Numbered from the stretch's first letter, positions 25,998 through 35,369 are shown. The stretch: DNA of 64,000 nt from Paenibacillus sp. FSL H7-0326 (GCF_001955535.1 NZ_MPVN01000001.1:1054001-1118000), one strand, 5' to 3'. Numbers and translations are program-made. The notes: generated by a model from the letters alone, not told the origin.

Positions 25998-28286
25998 TTA
26001 TTTCTGAATAACATTTAGTTCCTTATTAATGATGGATAGCATCTCCTTGGGTATATTAAAAGCGGATAATTTGGCCATTTTTTCAATGGACATCACTCCC
26101 TTAAGTGGTGCAAACCTTGGATGCTCAGCCGATTCCCCAAAGAATTTCTTAAATACAACTTTAGCATCCTCGTTGCAGTAGAGGTCCCCTACGGTGTCAA
26201 AAGTTGAATAGTAACCATCTTGGAGAATCACCTCTTGGGCATTAGATAAATCAAATTTCTCGAACCAATTCACGACATGTTTTTGTTCTACATTGGTAAC
26301 TAAGATATAATTGTTGTCTGTTTCAGATATATAATAGAGAGTCATTTCATCCGTATAGACCGTACCCTGCTGATCAATTCCTTCTACTGTGATATGATTT
26401 CCCCCAAGAGACAGGGAAACTGCCTTCAACATTTTCACGGGCTCATCCGTCTTTATTTCAGCAAGAAGAATATCATCCTTGTAAACTTTTAGATGAGATA
26501 GATTGGATAAAATGATGATGTCATTAAATGCTTCATGTCTATTCATAAATCGGCGGCCGGCTAAGTGTACAAAGGGAGATTTGGACCAATACGCTTTATA
26601 AAGATAGTAGGCGTCCTTTTTTATTTTTCGGTCTAAAGTTATGAGTCCCTTCAGGTTTTTTCCTCGATCGCCGCCTTCATTTCTGCGAGCACTTCCGAAA
26701 TCGAACATATTCCATACATATCCACCCAAAACAAAAGGTCTATCATTGATAGTTCTAATGACATTATGATGGAATACAAGCTGATATTCTTCCGTATAAT
26801 CTTTAACTTTTGGTGAATACGTATGGAATTTTGGATTTGTATCCACACCATACTCTGAAACGATAACGGGAACATTAGGTTGAACGCGGTGAAAGTCATC
26901 CAGACGTTCGCCTAAGTCTTTCATTTCACCATAGTACCAGCCGTAGTATAGATTATAGCCTGCCAAATCGGTAAAATCGTGGATCAAACTGTCATTTTCA
27001 ACCGAATAAATATTTGCCTGGGCAGTTAATCGGCTTGGGTCTAATTGTTTAGCCATTGCTTCCAGCTTCTTAATCGTTTCATAGGTTTGCTCGTTTTCAA
27101 CTGCGATCGTGATCTCATTTTGTACGCCCCAACAATAAATCGAACAATGATTGTAGGCCTGCTTAATAAGCTTTTCAAGCTGTTCTTTGGCATTTAAGTT
27201 TTCTGGATCTTTGGAAGAAGGGATACTGATAAATGGAATTTCAGCCCATACCAACATCCCGCTGCGGTCGCATAACGTATAGAAATAATCATCATGCTGA
27301 TAATGAGCAAGACGAATACTGTTAGCACCCATTTCCCGAATGATAGACATATCCTCTTCCATTTGTGCTTTTGTAACCGCGTTGCCGACTCCAGCATAAT
27401 CTTGGTGACGACTAACCCCTTTTAACTTGATGATTTTACCGTTCAGAAGTACACCCCGATCCGGTGTGACTTCAATTGTTCTAAACCCGACCTCTATATT
27501 TCGTAAATCATAGGGCCGTCCTTGAACAATGAGGGCAACCGATGCGGTATAAAGATAAGGATGATCTACTCCATCCCAAAGCACAGGATTATTAATCTCT
27601 TCAATTATTATAAATTCTTTTGCATCATCGACGTTAATATCAATACTGGTTTCTAAAGCGATATTTCCCTCTTGATCGCGAAGCTGTACCTTAATCATTC
27701 CCTCAACCGCTTTAGCAGACTCATTGATTATTTTCCCGCTAATCCCTAGCTCGAAAGCTCTTTCCCCCATCTTCTTTGAGGTCAAGTAAACCCCATCCCG
27801 ACTGTGATCACCTACATCAAAGTGAATATCCTCCATCACGAGAATCTTAACTTCCCGATATAATCCACCGTAAAATGTGAAGTCGGCCATTAAGGGGAAT
27901 ACATCTTCGTAAAAACTATTATCCACCGCAATTGCGATCAGATTTTCTCCGACCTTCAAGTAGGGATTCAAGGCGACCCTAAACATGGCATAACCGCAAC
28001 GGCTCTCCCCAGCTAATTGGCCATTGATATAGACCTTTCCAATATTCCCCGCCGCTCCAATTTCTAAGTATAATCGCTTTTCTAAATTCTCTGAGGAAAT
28101 ATCCAGCTTTCTTTGATACCAGCATTGCCCACGGAAGTATTCTTCACTCTCACCCTGCCCATCATTATTATTCCAGGAATGAGGCAGGGTTACCAACTCC
28201 CCCTCATTAATCAATTCAAGTGAATAAGATGAAAAATTATTTTTTGTAAAGAGCCAATTCTCGTTTAGATTAATTGTCTGCAACAT
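25998..28286 (-). CDS. GH2 beta-galactosidase-like glycosidase, second copy
   Basis: A 762-aa paralog of the enzyme at 23470-25776 with the same domain order. Acid/base Glu391 in CWGVQNE, nucleophile Glu478 in IVSEYGVD, and YVWNMFDFGSARRNEGG downstream. The two differ throughout, so this is an old duplication and they may split different linkages. The ATG follows GAGAGGAG. It lies 24 bp after the YtcP-like permease, so it is most likely in one operon with lplB and ytcP, expressed from the tandem-box promoter at about 30220-30285. Confidence 0.9.
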   Translation of the reverse strand: MLQTINLNENWLFTKNNFSSYSLELINEGELVTLPHSWNNNDGQGESEEYFRGQCWYQRKLDISSENLEKRLYLEIGAAGNIGKVYINGQLAGESRCGYAMFRVALNPYLKVGENLIAIAVDNSFYEDVFPLMADFTFYGGLYREVKILVMEDIHFDVGDHSRDGVYLTSKKMGERAFELGISGKIINESAKAVEGMIKVQLRDQEGNIALETSIDINVDDAKEFIIIEEINNPVLWDGVDHPYLYTASVALIVQGRPYDLRNIEVGFRTIEVTPDRGVLLNGKIIKLKGVSRHQDYAGVGNAVTKAQMEEDMSIIREMGANSIRLAHYQHDDYFYTLCDRSGMLVWAEIPFISIPSSKDPENLNAKEQLEKLIKQAYNHCSIYCWGVQNEITIAVENEQTYETIKKLEAMAKQLDPSRLTAQANIYSVENDSLIHDFTDLAGYNLYYGWYYGEMKDLGERLDDFHRVQPNVPVIVSEYGVDTNPKFHTYSPKVKDYTEEYQLVFHHNVIRTINDRPFVLGGYVWNMFDFGSARRNEGGDRGKNLKGLITLDRKIKKDAYYLYKAYWSKSPFVHLAGRRFMNRHEAFNDIIILSNLSHLKVYKDDILLAEIKTDEPVKMLKAVSLSLGGNHITVEGIDQQGTVYTDEMTLYYISETDNNYILVTNVEQKHVVNWFEKFDLSNAQEVILQDGYYSTFDTVGDLYCNEDAKVVFKKFFGESAEHPRFAPLKGVMSIEKMAKLSAFNIPKEMLSIINKELNVIQK

Positions 28287-28310
28287 ATTTATCTCCTCTC
28301 TAACTACAAT

Positions 28311-29195
28311 TTAACCTTTAACAGCTCCAATCATAATGCCTTTAACGAAGTACGACTGGAAGAACGGGTAGGCAATCAGGATTGGCAGAGAACCGATGAC
28401 CGCAATCGCCATTTTGACCGAATCCGAAGGCATTTGCACCATAGCATCGGCGGCTTCTGCCCCCATGTTGTCTTTAATAAAGTTAATATCCTCCATAATG
28501 CGCTTCAACAGATTCTGAATACTGAATAATTCAGGCTTCGTAATATAAATCATGCCGTTCTGCCAGTCATTCCAATAAAAGATTGTCGTAAACATGCCAA
28601 TGGTTGCCATAATCGGCGTCGAGAGCGGGAGAACAACAGACCATAGCGTACGGTACTCCCCGGCTCCGTCGAGCTGCGCAGATTCGAGCAGTGCAGCCGG
28701 AATTGTCGACTGGAAGAAGGTCCGCATCAGTATTATATAAAATCCGTTCGTCAGCAATCCGGGGATAATCAGCGCCCAAACGGAATTCTTCATATCAAGA
28801 AGCTGCGTGTACACCAGATAAGAAGGTATAAGGCCTCCGTGGAACAGCATCGTAAAGAAGATAATAAACATAATCAGATTGCGGTGCGGCGTTACGCTTC
28901 TGGAGAGCGGGTACGCCAAGAGAGCCGTGATCATTACACCGATTGCCGCTCCCACAACCGTTACGAAAACCGTAATTCCATATGCGCGGATGATATCCCA
29001 TCCCCGATTCATCAGATACACGTAAGCATCTGTGCTAAACTCGGTAGGATAGAAGGCATATCCATTGGCCACAATGGCATTCTGATTCGTTAATGATGCA
29101 GAAATCAACAACACGAACGGGGCGATACATACTGCAGCAAACAAGAACATCACGATATGGCTGAAATAAGCTATTCCTTTGCTATCTTGTTTCAC
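28311..29195 (-). CDS. Carbohydrate ABC permease, YtcP/LplC type, second copy
   Basis: Membrane subunit of 294 aa, paralogous to the one at 549-1433. EAA loop ALLESAQLDGAGEYRTLWSV. The GTG at 29195 has AGGAGG eight bases before it; an in-frame GTG at 29204 would overlap the ribosome-binding site. It follows the LplB partner closely. As with the first locus, no ATPase is encoded here. Confidence 0.92.
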   Translation of the reverse strand: MKQDSKGIAYFSHIVMFLFAAVCIAPFVLLISASLTNQNAIVANGYAFYPTEFSTDAYVYLMNRGWDIIRAYGITVFVTVVGAAIGVMITALLAYPLSRSVTPHRNLIMFIIFFTMLFHGGLIPSYLVYTQLLDMKNSVWALIIPGLLTNGFYIILMRTFFQSTIPAALLESAQLDGAGEYRTLWSVVLPLSTPIMATIGMFTTIFYWNDWQNGMIYITKPELFSIQNLLKRIMEDINFIKDNMGAEAADAMVQMPSDSVKMAIAVIGSLPILIAYPFFQSYFVKGIMIGAVKG

Positions 29196-29207
29196 GATAA
29201 GCACCTC

Positions 29208-30173
29208 CTAGAATAATGCGTTCTCTTTGTTGTATTTTCTCACCGTATAGTTCGCTAATATGACGAGGAGAAATCCTACGATCGATTGATATACGCCCGC
29301 TGCTGTGGACATGCCGAGATTTCCGCCGCCCAGCAATCCTCTGAACACATAGGTATCAATCGTGGACGTCGTTTCGAACAGCGCACCCGAGTTCAATGGT
29401 ACCTGATAGAATAACCCGAAGTCTGAATAGAAAATCCGCCCAATGGAAAGCAGCGTCAGAATCGTAATCACCGGTATTAAGGTCGGCAGCGTGATGTAGA
29501 TAATTTGTTGCCAGCGGCTCGCGCCATCCAGTCTCGCCGCTTCATAGTACTCCTCGTCAATGCCAACGATTGCAGCGAAGAACACGATGCTGGAGTAGCC
29601 TATCCCTTTCCAGAAATGCACAACGGACAGAATTACTGGCCAATAAGCCGCTTCAGTGTACCAGGATATTCCATCCTCTATTCCGAACCACGGCAGCACC
29701 GTACGATTCATGAACCCCGTCTCCGGGCTCAGCAAAGCGTATACCAGATAACTGACGATAACCATGGAGATCAGGTGCGGCAGCGTAATGACGGCTTGGT
29801 AGGTCTTCATCACTACCTTGTTCTTGATTTCGTTCAGCATTATCGCTGTCGCTAATGACAGAATCGTTCCGGCCACGATAAATAAGAAATTGTAGAGAAT
29901 CGTGTTCCGTGTAATAATGTACGCATCCGAGGTCTTGAACAGGTATTCAAAATTAGCGAATCCGACCCAATCGCTATTAAGAAAGCCTTTCGCAAAATTC
30001 ACATCCTTGAATGCGATAACGATCCCCAGCATAGGGAGGTAATTGTTGATCAGCAAGTAAAGAAGACCGGGAATCATCATAATCAGAAGCGGTGCATACT
30101 TCCGGTATTCGTTCTTTCTTTTCTTTACTTGCTGCTGAGCCTGCACAGCGGCGGCCGAAACGGTTTGTTCCAT
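29208..30173 (-). CDS. Carbohydrate ABC permease, LplB type, second copy
   Basis: Membrane subunit of 321 aa; EAA loop YEAARLDGASRWQQIIYITL. A polar Lys/Gln-rich N-terminal segment precedes the first helix. The ATG at 30173 follows GGAAGGG. It is first in the operon lplB-ytcP-GH2 (and possibly the second GH2) and has a clear tandem-box promoter about 45 nt upstream. In the first locus the lipoprotein gene is nearby; here it has been moved away by IS1182-type and GH2 debris (30.4-32.5 kb). Confidence 0.93.
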   Translation of the reverse strand: MEQTVSAAAVQAQQQVKKRKNEYRKYAPLLIMMIPGLLYLLINNYLPMLGIVIAFKDVNFAKGFLNSDWVGFANFEYLFKTSDAYIITRNTILYNFLFIVAGTILSLATAIMLNEIKNKVVMKTYQAVITLPHLISMVIVSYLVYALLSPETGFMNRTVLPWFGIEDGISWYTEAAYWPVILSVVHFWKGIGYSSIVFFAAIVGIDEEYYEAARLDGASRWQQIIYITLPTLIPVITILTLLSIGRIFYSDFGLFYQVPLNSGALFETTSTIDTYVFRGLLGGGNLGMSTAAGVYQSIVGFLLVILANYTVRKYNKENALF

Positions 30174-30217
30174 AGCTGTATCCCTTCCTTTGTCATGTAC
30201 TTAAATTTCTTATCTTT

Positions 30218-30286
30218 ATCATAAGGGATTAGCCCGTTTCCGACTTACACCTAGACGACAATTTCAATTGATGTTTGACGACTTTT
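30218..30286 (-). promoter_or_regulatory. Predicted tandem-box promoter of the second lplB gene
   Basis: Minus strand: -10 TATGAT at 30223-30218; box 2 TTGTCGTCTAGG with GTC at 30259 (36 bp); box 1 AAAGTCGTCAAAC with GTC at 30282 (59 bp). The boxes share an ATCAATTGAAA-type spacer with the site at the end of the second response regulator gene. Confidence 0.7.
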
Positions 30287-30411
30287 CTCCCACTAATTCA
30301 GAAGCCGAATCCTATCCAGGATCCGCTTTCGCGTTCATCCGTTATTAGGTATCGTCGGGAGATCCGGTCGTACCTTCAATCGTAATTTTACCGGTAATAT
30401 TTTCATTCATC

Positions 30412-30478
30412 CGTTTGCAGTTGTCCACTCGTCCAACTGTTTTTGCTTCTCGGCGATCACTTTCTTCGCAAGGATCTC
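30412..30478 (-). pseudogene. C-terminal fragment of a LipO-type lipoprotein gene
   Basis: Encodes [16 protein letters not shown], nearly identical to the last residues of the lipoprotein at 32567-34123 ([17 protein letters not shown]), with DNA identity over about 55 bp. Suggests that a lipoprotein gene, or a duplicate, once ended here, next to the lplB operon as in locus 1. Confidence 0.8.
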
Positions 30479-30479
30479 T

Positions 30480-30842
30480 AACATTCGCAATAACCTCCCA
30501 GGTCGAAATTAAGAATTCCTTTATAGGTTGATCTGCACACTTTTCGAAGCAAAATCCTCCGCTGACCGTCATGGTAATCAACCCAGCATCCATAGGGCGT
30601 ACAACCGCCAAGGCTTTCCCATCGAAGGTCGTGTGCTCGGTATCTAAGAAGTTTTCCGCAGACTTCGGATCGGCACTTCCGAATCCTTGCAGAATACCTG
30701 GACCCTCCACCTGAACAGCAACTTTGCGGTCCGCGTTGTTGTACAGATTTCCTTGCTCGTCCTCTAAACTGATCATAACAAATGACAGATCGATATCGGA
30801 AGCAACGAGCTCCGTCCGGTCAGCCTCGACTTTCAAGCCCGT
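30480..30842 (-). pseudogene. GH2 C-terminal domain remnant, uninverted part
   Basis: Reads TGLKVEADRTELVASDIDLS, then VAVQVEGPGILQGFGSADPK and GKALAVVRPMDAGLITMTVS, the final Ig-like region of large GH2 enzymes with a DUF4982-type domain. It lacks a start and runs into lipoprotein debris at the 3' side. Its natural upstream neighbour is found inverted at 30846-31113. Confidence 0.8.
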
Positions 30843-30845
30843 TCC

Positions 30846-31113
30846 CTACAAGTGGAGCTGGAGCGATTCCGTATCCAGTTGGTCATGGAACGGGTACGAA
30901 GGAAAATCGGTCCGGGTGGAAGTATATGCCGATGCGGACGCAGTAGAGCTGTTCGTGAACGACAAATTGGCAGGCAAATCGGCCGCGGGAGAAGAAAATC
31001 GCTTTAAGTCCGAATTCGATATGATATTTGAGCCCGGTGAAATCATAGCGGTAGCCTATACGGATGTCTTAGAGACCGGACAGATGACGCTGCACCAAGT
31101 CCGTAAGCCAGGG
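30846..31113 (+). pseudogene. GH2 domain remnant, inverted segment
   Basis: On the plus strand it reads SWSWNGYEGKSVRVEVYADA, then VELFVNDKLAGKSAAGEENR and LHQVRKPG, the domain that should precede the remnant at 30480-30842. If this stretch is flipped, HQVRKPG joins TGLKVEADR in frame order on the minus strand. A local inversion of about 270 bp is therefore the simplest history. Its right end touches the IS1182-type remnant. Confidence 0.82.
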
Positions 31114-31121
31114 TTATGTCC

Positions 31122-32425
31122 CTAAAAAGCTGCTTCGTTAGGATCATACTTGTCGTTCTTTATGCCCTGTAACCAGCAATAGCGAAACCCGTGGAGCTGT
31201 TTAGCGTCCGCGAAGCTTCGCTCTATTGTTTCTTTTCTTTTCTTGTAAAGCATTTTACCGGATGTTCTTAGACGGTTTTGACGCTCCCAATCCTTTCTAT
31301 CTTCCCAACATGTCGTGTTACGACCTTCGTATGGTTTTGGGAACGGGTGCATTTAGCAAGGAACGGACAGGTTTTGCAAACCTCCGGATTCGACTTGTAA
31401 TGTTTGTAGCCTTTACGGACTGTTGTACTGTACTTTAGCTCTTGTGCGTTTGGGCAAGTATAAATATTTTGTTCCTTGCTGTAAGTGAATTTCCACTTAG
31501 GAAACAAGCCCTGTGTTGGTTGAAAACGACGGTGTGCAATAACAGCAAAAATCTTTTTCTGTTCCAGCTTGTTACAGATCGGGTTTGTTAAATAACCAGC
31601 ATCCAGCGCGACGGCCTCTACGTTAAATCCGAATCTCTCGGTTTGTCGTTCTAAACGTTCAATATAGGGAAGAGAATCATGAACATTGCCCTGCGTGACA
31701 TGGACGTCTGTAATAATGTTGTACTTCATATCTACCGTCCGATGTTCAAGAAAAAAGAAACCTTCAAGCTTTCCTTCGCGAGCCATATAGCCGCTATCGG
31801 GATCGGTTGTAATCACTTTTAATTCTTTTTCTTCATCCACTTCCTTTTTTGGTTTTAATGCTTTTTTCCGTTTTGTTCCCGGTCTTTCGTAACAGCTGCT
31901 TTTAATTCATCCATGTAATCCTTTGTATTTTGCAGTACGGTCTGTTAGTGAATTTATTCTTGTTGGCATTGGCTTTAATATGTGTAGAATTACTCATCAG
32001 CACTCTTCCGCCTACCATTCGGTGCTGCAGTGCTTGGAGAACAATCTCATCAAAGATATCTTGGAAGATGGACGTCTCTTTAAACCGGGTTAGACGATTC
32101 CAACTGATTGTTGAATGATCCGGAACTTTATCTGTTAATCCGAGACCCAGAAACCAGCGATAGGCAAGATTGGTCTGAACTTCTTACTCTAATCGTCTAT
32201 CGGAGCGAATGCCATAAAAGTAGCCAATAAAAATCATTTTGAAAAGAACAACAGGATCAATGGAAGGGCGTCCGTTGTTTTCACAGTACAAAGGACGAAC
32301 CTTTTCAATAATGAAAGAGAAATCTATGTATTTATCTATTTTGCACAACATATGATCTGTGGAACAAGTTGTTCAAGGGAGACAAGCTCCAAAGATGATT
32401 GAATTTCTTTATTCGAACGTAACAT
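31122..32425 (-). mobile_element. IS1182-family transposase remnant
   Basis: From 32425 leftwards it reads MLRSNKEIQSSLELVSLEQL, FSFIIEKVRPLYCENNGRPS, GRVLMSNSTHIKANANK, then in a long frame LEGFFFLEHRTVDMKYNIIT, GNVHDSLPYIERLERQ, and finally the C-terminal TIERSFADAKQLHGFRYC. Several stops and frame changes interrupt it (near 32355, 31890 and 31305). IS1182-type transposases have this order. Inactive. It separates the lipoprotein gene from the lplB operon. Confidence 0.85.
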
Positions 32426-32503
32426 GACAACACCACCTTTAAAGTATATCTATATTCTATAACATTAACGCGGTGTTGTATTAAATTAATCAACCCAAAA
32501 GAA

Positions 32504-32558
32504 GACTGTCGAGGTTTCTCGACAGTCTGAAAGCCAGATCCACAGGGATCTGGCTTTC
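32504..32558. terminator. Two adjacent hairpins after the second lipoprotein gene
   Basis: GACTGTCGAG / CTCGACAGTC (32504-32527, GTTT loop) and GAAAGCCAGATCC / GGATCTGGCTTTC (32529-32558, ACAG loop). The second is 8 bp past the lipoprotein stop and is a likely terminator for it, though the T-run is weak. Confidence 0.7.
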
Positions 32559-32566
32559 TTCGAGGC

Positions 32567-34123
32567 TTATTGATTTGCAGCTGCCCACTCGTCCAACTGT
32601 TTTTGCTTCTCAGCGATCACTTTCTCGATACCCGCTGCTTTCAGCTTTTTATTAAATTCTGCAAGCTTGCCTTCCGGATCTACCGTCCCCGTTTCAAGAA
32701 CTTTTCGATACTGATCGACAACATTGCTAATCGCCGTTATTTCGTTCTTGACAGGATTCGAGTTGAAGGCAAAGCCAAAAGCTTTCGACTTGATTGCGGA
32801 TGCATTAAAGTCATTGACTTGCTTCCAGATATCCGGATCTTGCGTTTTGAAGACATAAGCATTCATCTGATTACCCGTCAGATATGCAGCAAACTTGTAC
32901 CCGACGTTATTGTTGTTAACGCCGGCCGGATAATCGATTTGCGTCTCCGATACTTTCACATAGTGCTTGCCTTCGATTCCCCACGCCAACAAATTCGTTA
33001 CATCGCTGTCCGAATACATTAGATTTAGCATCATCATTGCACGTTCCGGATTTTCGGAATGCTGTGCGATCGTCCAAAATCCGGTCATAAAATCGTAGGT
33101 CGTCGAGTGAGCCTCCGTCAGAGGAATCATGACCAGTTCTTTGCCGGTCGCCCGGCTTTCTCCGTCTGGCAAGCCTGGTTTGTACGCCATAAAGTAGGAG
33201 AACGCTTTGTCGGCTTTAACCATTTCTTGTACCGTGCTTTGAGTTGTTGCCGCGTCTTTGTTGATATAGCCTGCCTGGTACCATTTACGAATCAATTTCA
33301 ATTGATCTGCATATTCCTGAGTTTCATAGAGGTTTTCTATCTTCAACCCGTTATCGTAGTTCGGCAAGACGCCAAAGCGGTCGCCAAGACGGTCATACAA
33401 TCGGTGATATTCCAATGGAGACGATAAACCGCTCACGAGCGGCACCATTCCCTGTTCGTTCTCTTTAATTATTTTAAAGACAGGCTCCAAATCTTCCAAC
33501 GATTTAATGGACGATAAATCGATCTTATACTTATCAACCAGATCTTTTCTCATGGCAATCCCCGATTGCATCGCGTGAGGGCCTGTGATAAGGGCGCCGT
33601 AGGTTTTGCCGTCGACCATGGCAACTTTCATGTTATCCTTGCCTACAGCATCAATGATTCCCTGCCCGTATTTATCCAGCAATACGTCTAGTGGCAGGAG
33701 CTGCCCGTTTGACACTGAGCTCGAATACATTTGCCCGAATGTGTAGAAAATATCCAGTTTCTCACCGCCGGCCATTATGAGGTTCATCTGTTGCCCCCAC
33801 GCGCCAACGCTGATGGGAAGAATCGTTACCGTAGTGTTGATTTTCGCCTGCGTAATTTTGTTCAGCTCAGCCTCCACTTCCTTCAGATCCGCAGGAACTG
33901 ATGAGAATATCGGAATTGCCATCGTTAAATTATAATGCTTCAAGGATTCTTTATCAGTGCTCTCAGCTTCTCCGACATTTCCTGTACTCGAAGCATTATT
34001 GCTCGTGCTTGAGCTTGATCCAGGACTGTTACTGTTGCTGCCGCCGGATGAACATGCAGCAACCATAGCTGACAACATAATTGCCGCAAACAGCATACTG
34101 ATAAACTTCATTTTCCCTTTCAT
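32567..34123 (-). CDS. LipO-type sugar-binding lipoprotein, second copy
   Basis: Solute-binding lipoprotein of 518 aa: MKGKMKFISM, hydrophobic core, lipobox MVAAC, then a Ser/Asn/Gly linker. It is paralogous to the protein at 4508-6061 over its length (for example ITQAKINTTVTILPISVGAW against [20 protein letters not shown]). The frame is open to 34180, but the ATG at 34123 has GGGGGG six bases upstream and begins the signal peptide. It presumably serves the LplB/YtcP pair at 28311-30173, from which an IS1182 remnant separates it. It has its own promoter with tandem GTC boxes. Confidence 0.93.
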   Translation of the reverse strand: MKGKMKFISMLFAAIMLSAMVAACSSGGSNSNSPGSSSSTSNNASSTGNVGEAESTDKESLKHYNLTMAIPIFSSVPADLKEVEAELNKITQAKINTTVTILPISVGAWGQQMNLIMAGGEKLDIFYTFGQMYSSSVSNGQLLPLDVLLDKYGQGIIDAVGKDNMKVAMVDGKTYGALITGPHAMQSGIAMRKDLVDKYKIDLSSIKSLEDLEPVFKIIKENEQGMVPLVSGLSSPLEYHRLYDRLGDRFGVLPNYDNGLKIENLYETQEYADQLKLIRKWYQAGYINKDAATTQSTVQEMVKADKAFSYFMAYKPGLPDGESRATGKELVMIPLTEAHSTTYDFMTGFWTIAQHSENPERAMMMLNLMYSDSDVTNLLAWGIEGKHYVKVSETQIDYPAGVNNNNVGYKFAAYLTGNQMNAYVFKTQDPDIWKQVNDFNASAIKSKAFGFAFNSNPVKNEITAISNVVDQYRKVLETGTVDPEGKLAEFNKKLKAAGIEKVIAEKQKQLDEWAAANQ

Positions 34124-34166
34124 CGTTATCCCCCCATAAGGTATATACTTGCTTGTTTTCATCTTC

Positions 34167-34235
34167 AGTATAACTTGCAACCGGATTCCCCGCTTACCCT
34201 TTTAAGACTTTTCGGATTGCACTTTCACGACTTAT
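34167..34235 (-). promoter_or_regulatory. Predicted tandem-box promoter of the second lipoprotein gene
   Basis: Minus strand: -10 TATACT at 34172-34167; box 2 AAAGTCTTAAAAGGG with GTC at 34208 (36 bp); box 1 TAAGTCGTGAAAGTG with GTC at 34231 (59 bp). One of the best members of the set. No -35 consensus. Confidence 0.75.
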
Positions 34236-34295
34236 TAATGACGTTCTAAATCTGCTTTATTTTAGCTATAGATAGTATTATCTTCTTGCAACTGT

Positions 34296-34640
34296 CCCTA
34301 AATGGGTAATAGCTCTATGGCTATTTATTCTTCAGCCAAGCGTGGCATTGTAGGATTAACAAAAAGTGCATCGCTGGATTATGCGCCCTATAACATCACT
34401 GTGAATGCGATTGGGCCGGGAACAATCAGAACTTCAATATGGGGAAATGCACCATAAAAAGTCATTCAACAATATGCAAAGATGATTTCTTCGAATGGAA
34501 GACTTGGCGACCCTAACGAAATTGCTTATCTGGCTTTATTTTTGGCTTCCGTTATGGCTCGTTTCATCAGTGGAGCTGCTATACCTGTTGATGTTGGCTT
34601 CATGCCGGCAAGATTATCCTTGCAAAGTGGTAAAATCCGG
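34296..34640 (+). pseudogene. SDR oxidoreductase, C-terminal fragment
   Basis: Reads [20 protein letters not shown] with the YxxxK active-site pair, [18 protein letters not shown], a TAA stop at 34456-34458, then SSNGRLGDPNEIAYLALFLA and ISGAAIPVDVGF. The Rossmann N-terminus is absent. On the strand opposite to its neighbours; a relic of a sugar or alcohol dehydrogenase. Confidence 0.85.
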
Positions 34641-34679
34641 AAAACTGGATTAATTATCAATAAGTAAATCCTTATGATA

Positions 34680-34709
34680 CAGGCACTCCCCGCTAGCGAG
34701 GAGTGCCTG
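34680..34709. terminator. Hairpin between the SDR and GH78 remnants
   Basis: CAGGCACTCC / GGAGTGCCTG, 10-nt loop. No T-run on either side; symmetrical. Confidence 0.5.
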
Positions 34710-34794
34710 CCTGTGTCAAGAAGTCTCTAAATTTGTAAAGCTATACTCTCCGCTTCCAGATGGCGTAAATTGATGGTCCGTGCCATCGTTACCG

Positions 34795-35268
34795 TTCAAA
34801 TAAAATCTGTGAAGCACGCTCTGGCCGAGACGAGTCCCTTCTTTATGTTGAATTCTTTCCGGATATAGGGAGCCGGTTTGTAAGCGTGGATGTCTGCTTC
34901 CCTCTCCGGTTCAATCCAGCGGGCCTTCCAATCCGAAGCGTGATACAGTCCCGTTTCGAAGAAAACAGGCTGGCTGAACGGCGATTCCACTGCAACATCG
35001 CTCCAAACCTTAACCCGCCAATAAATGCGCTCGAGTGATTGCAGTTCCGGACCTGCATACATGATGCCTTGCGATGCGCTTTTCTCTATCTTGCCGCTGT
35101 CCCATATCACGTCAGCGAAGTTCTCTGCTGCCGAGGCTTGCACTTGATATGCGCATTGCATGACGTTCTTGCCGTCGCACCGAAGCTTCCTGCCGAGACG
35201 CGGCTGCTTGGCATTTAACCCAAAGGATTGTCCAGATATTCAGTACGTAAAGATACTGCATCCAACAT
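34795..35268 (-). pseudogene. GH78 alpha-L-rhamnosidase, N-terminal fragment
   Basis: The ATG at 35268 follows GAGGGGG and reads MLDAVSLRTEYLDNPLG, then a frameshift, then LNAKQPRLGRKLRCDG and IYWRVKVWSDVAVESPFSQP, FETGLYHASDWKARWIEP, IRKEFNIKKGLVSARA. This is the N-terminal beta domain of bacterial alpha-L-rhamnosidases. The catalytic barrel is missing. It directly follows the second response regulator gene and has an upstream tandem-box promoter, so a rhamnosidase was probably once part of this regulon. Confidence 0.82.
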
Positions 35269-35307
35269 GTCAATAACCCCCTCTCATTGCTTTTTTGTTT
35301 TTGCTTT

Positions 35308-35369
35308 ATCATAAATGATGAATCTGTATCCAATATGAAGACTTTTTCAATTGCTGTTTGACGACTTTC
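35308..35369 (-). promoter_or_regulatory. Tandem-box promoter before the GH78 remnant
   Basis: Minus strand: box 1 AAAGTCGTCAAAC with GTC at 35365 and box 2 AAAGTCTTCATATTG with GTC at 35342, 23 bp apart. TATGAT at 35313-35308 is only 29 bp from box 2 rather than 36. Box 1 lies inside the last codons of the response regulator gene. Confidence 0.55.
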
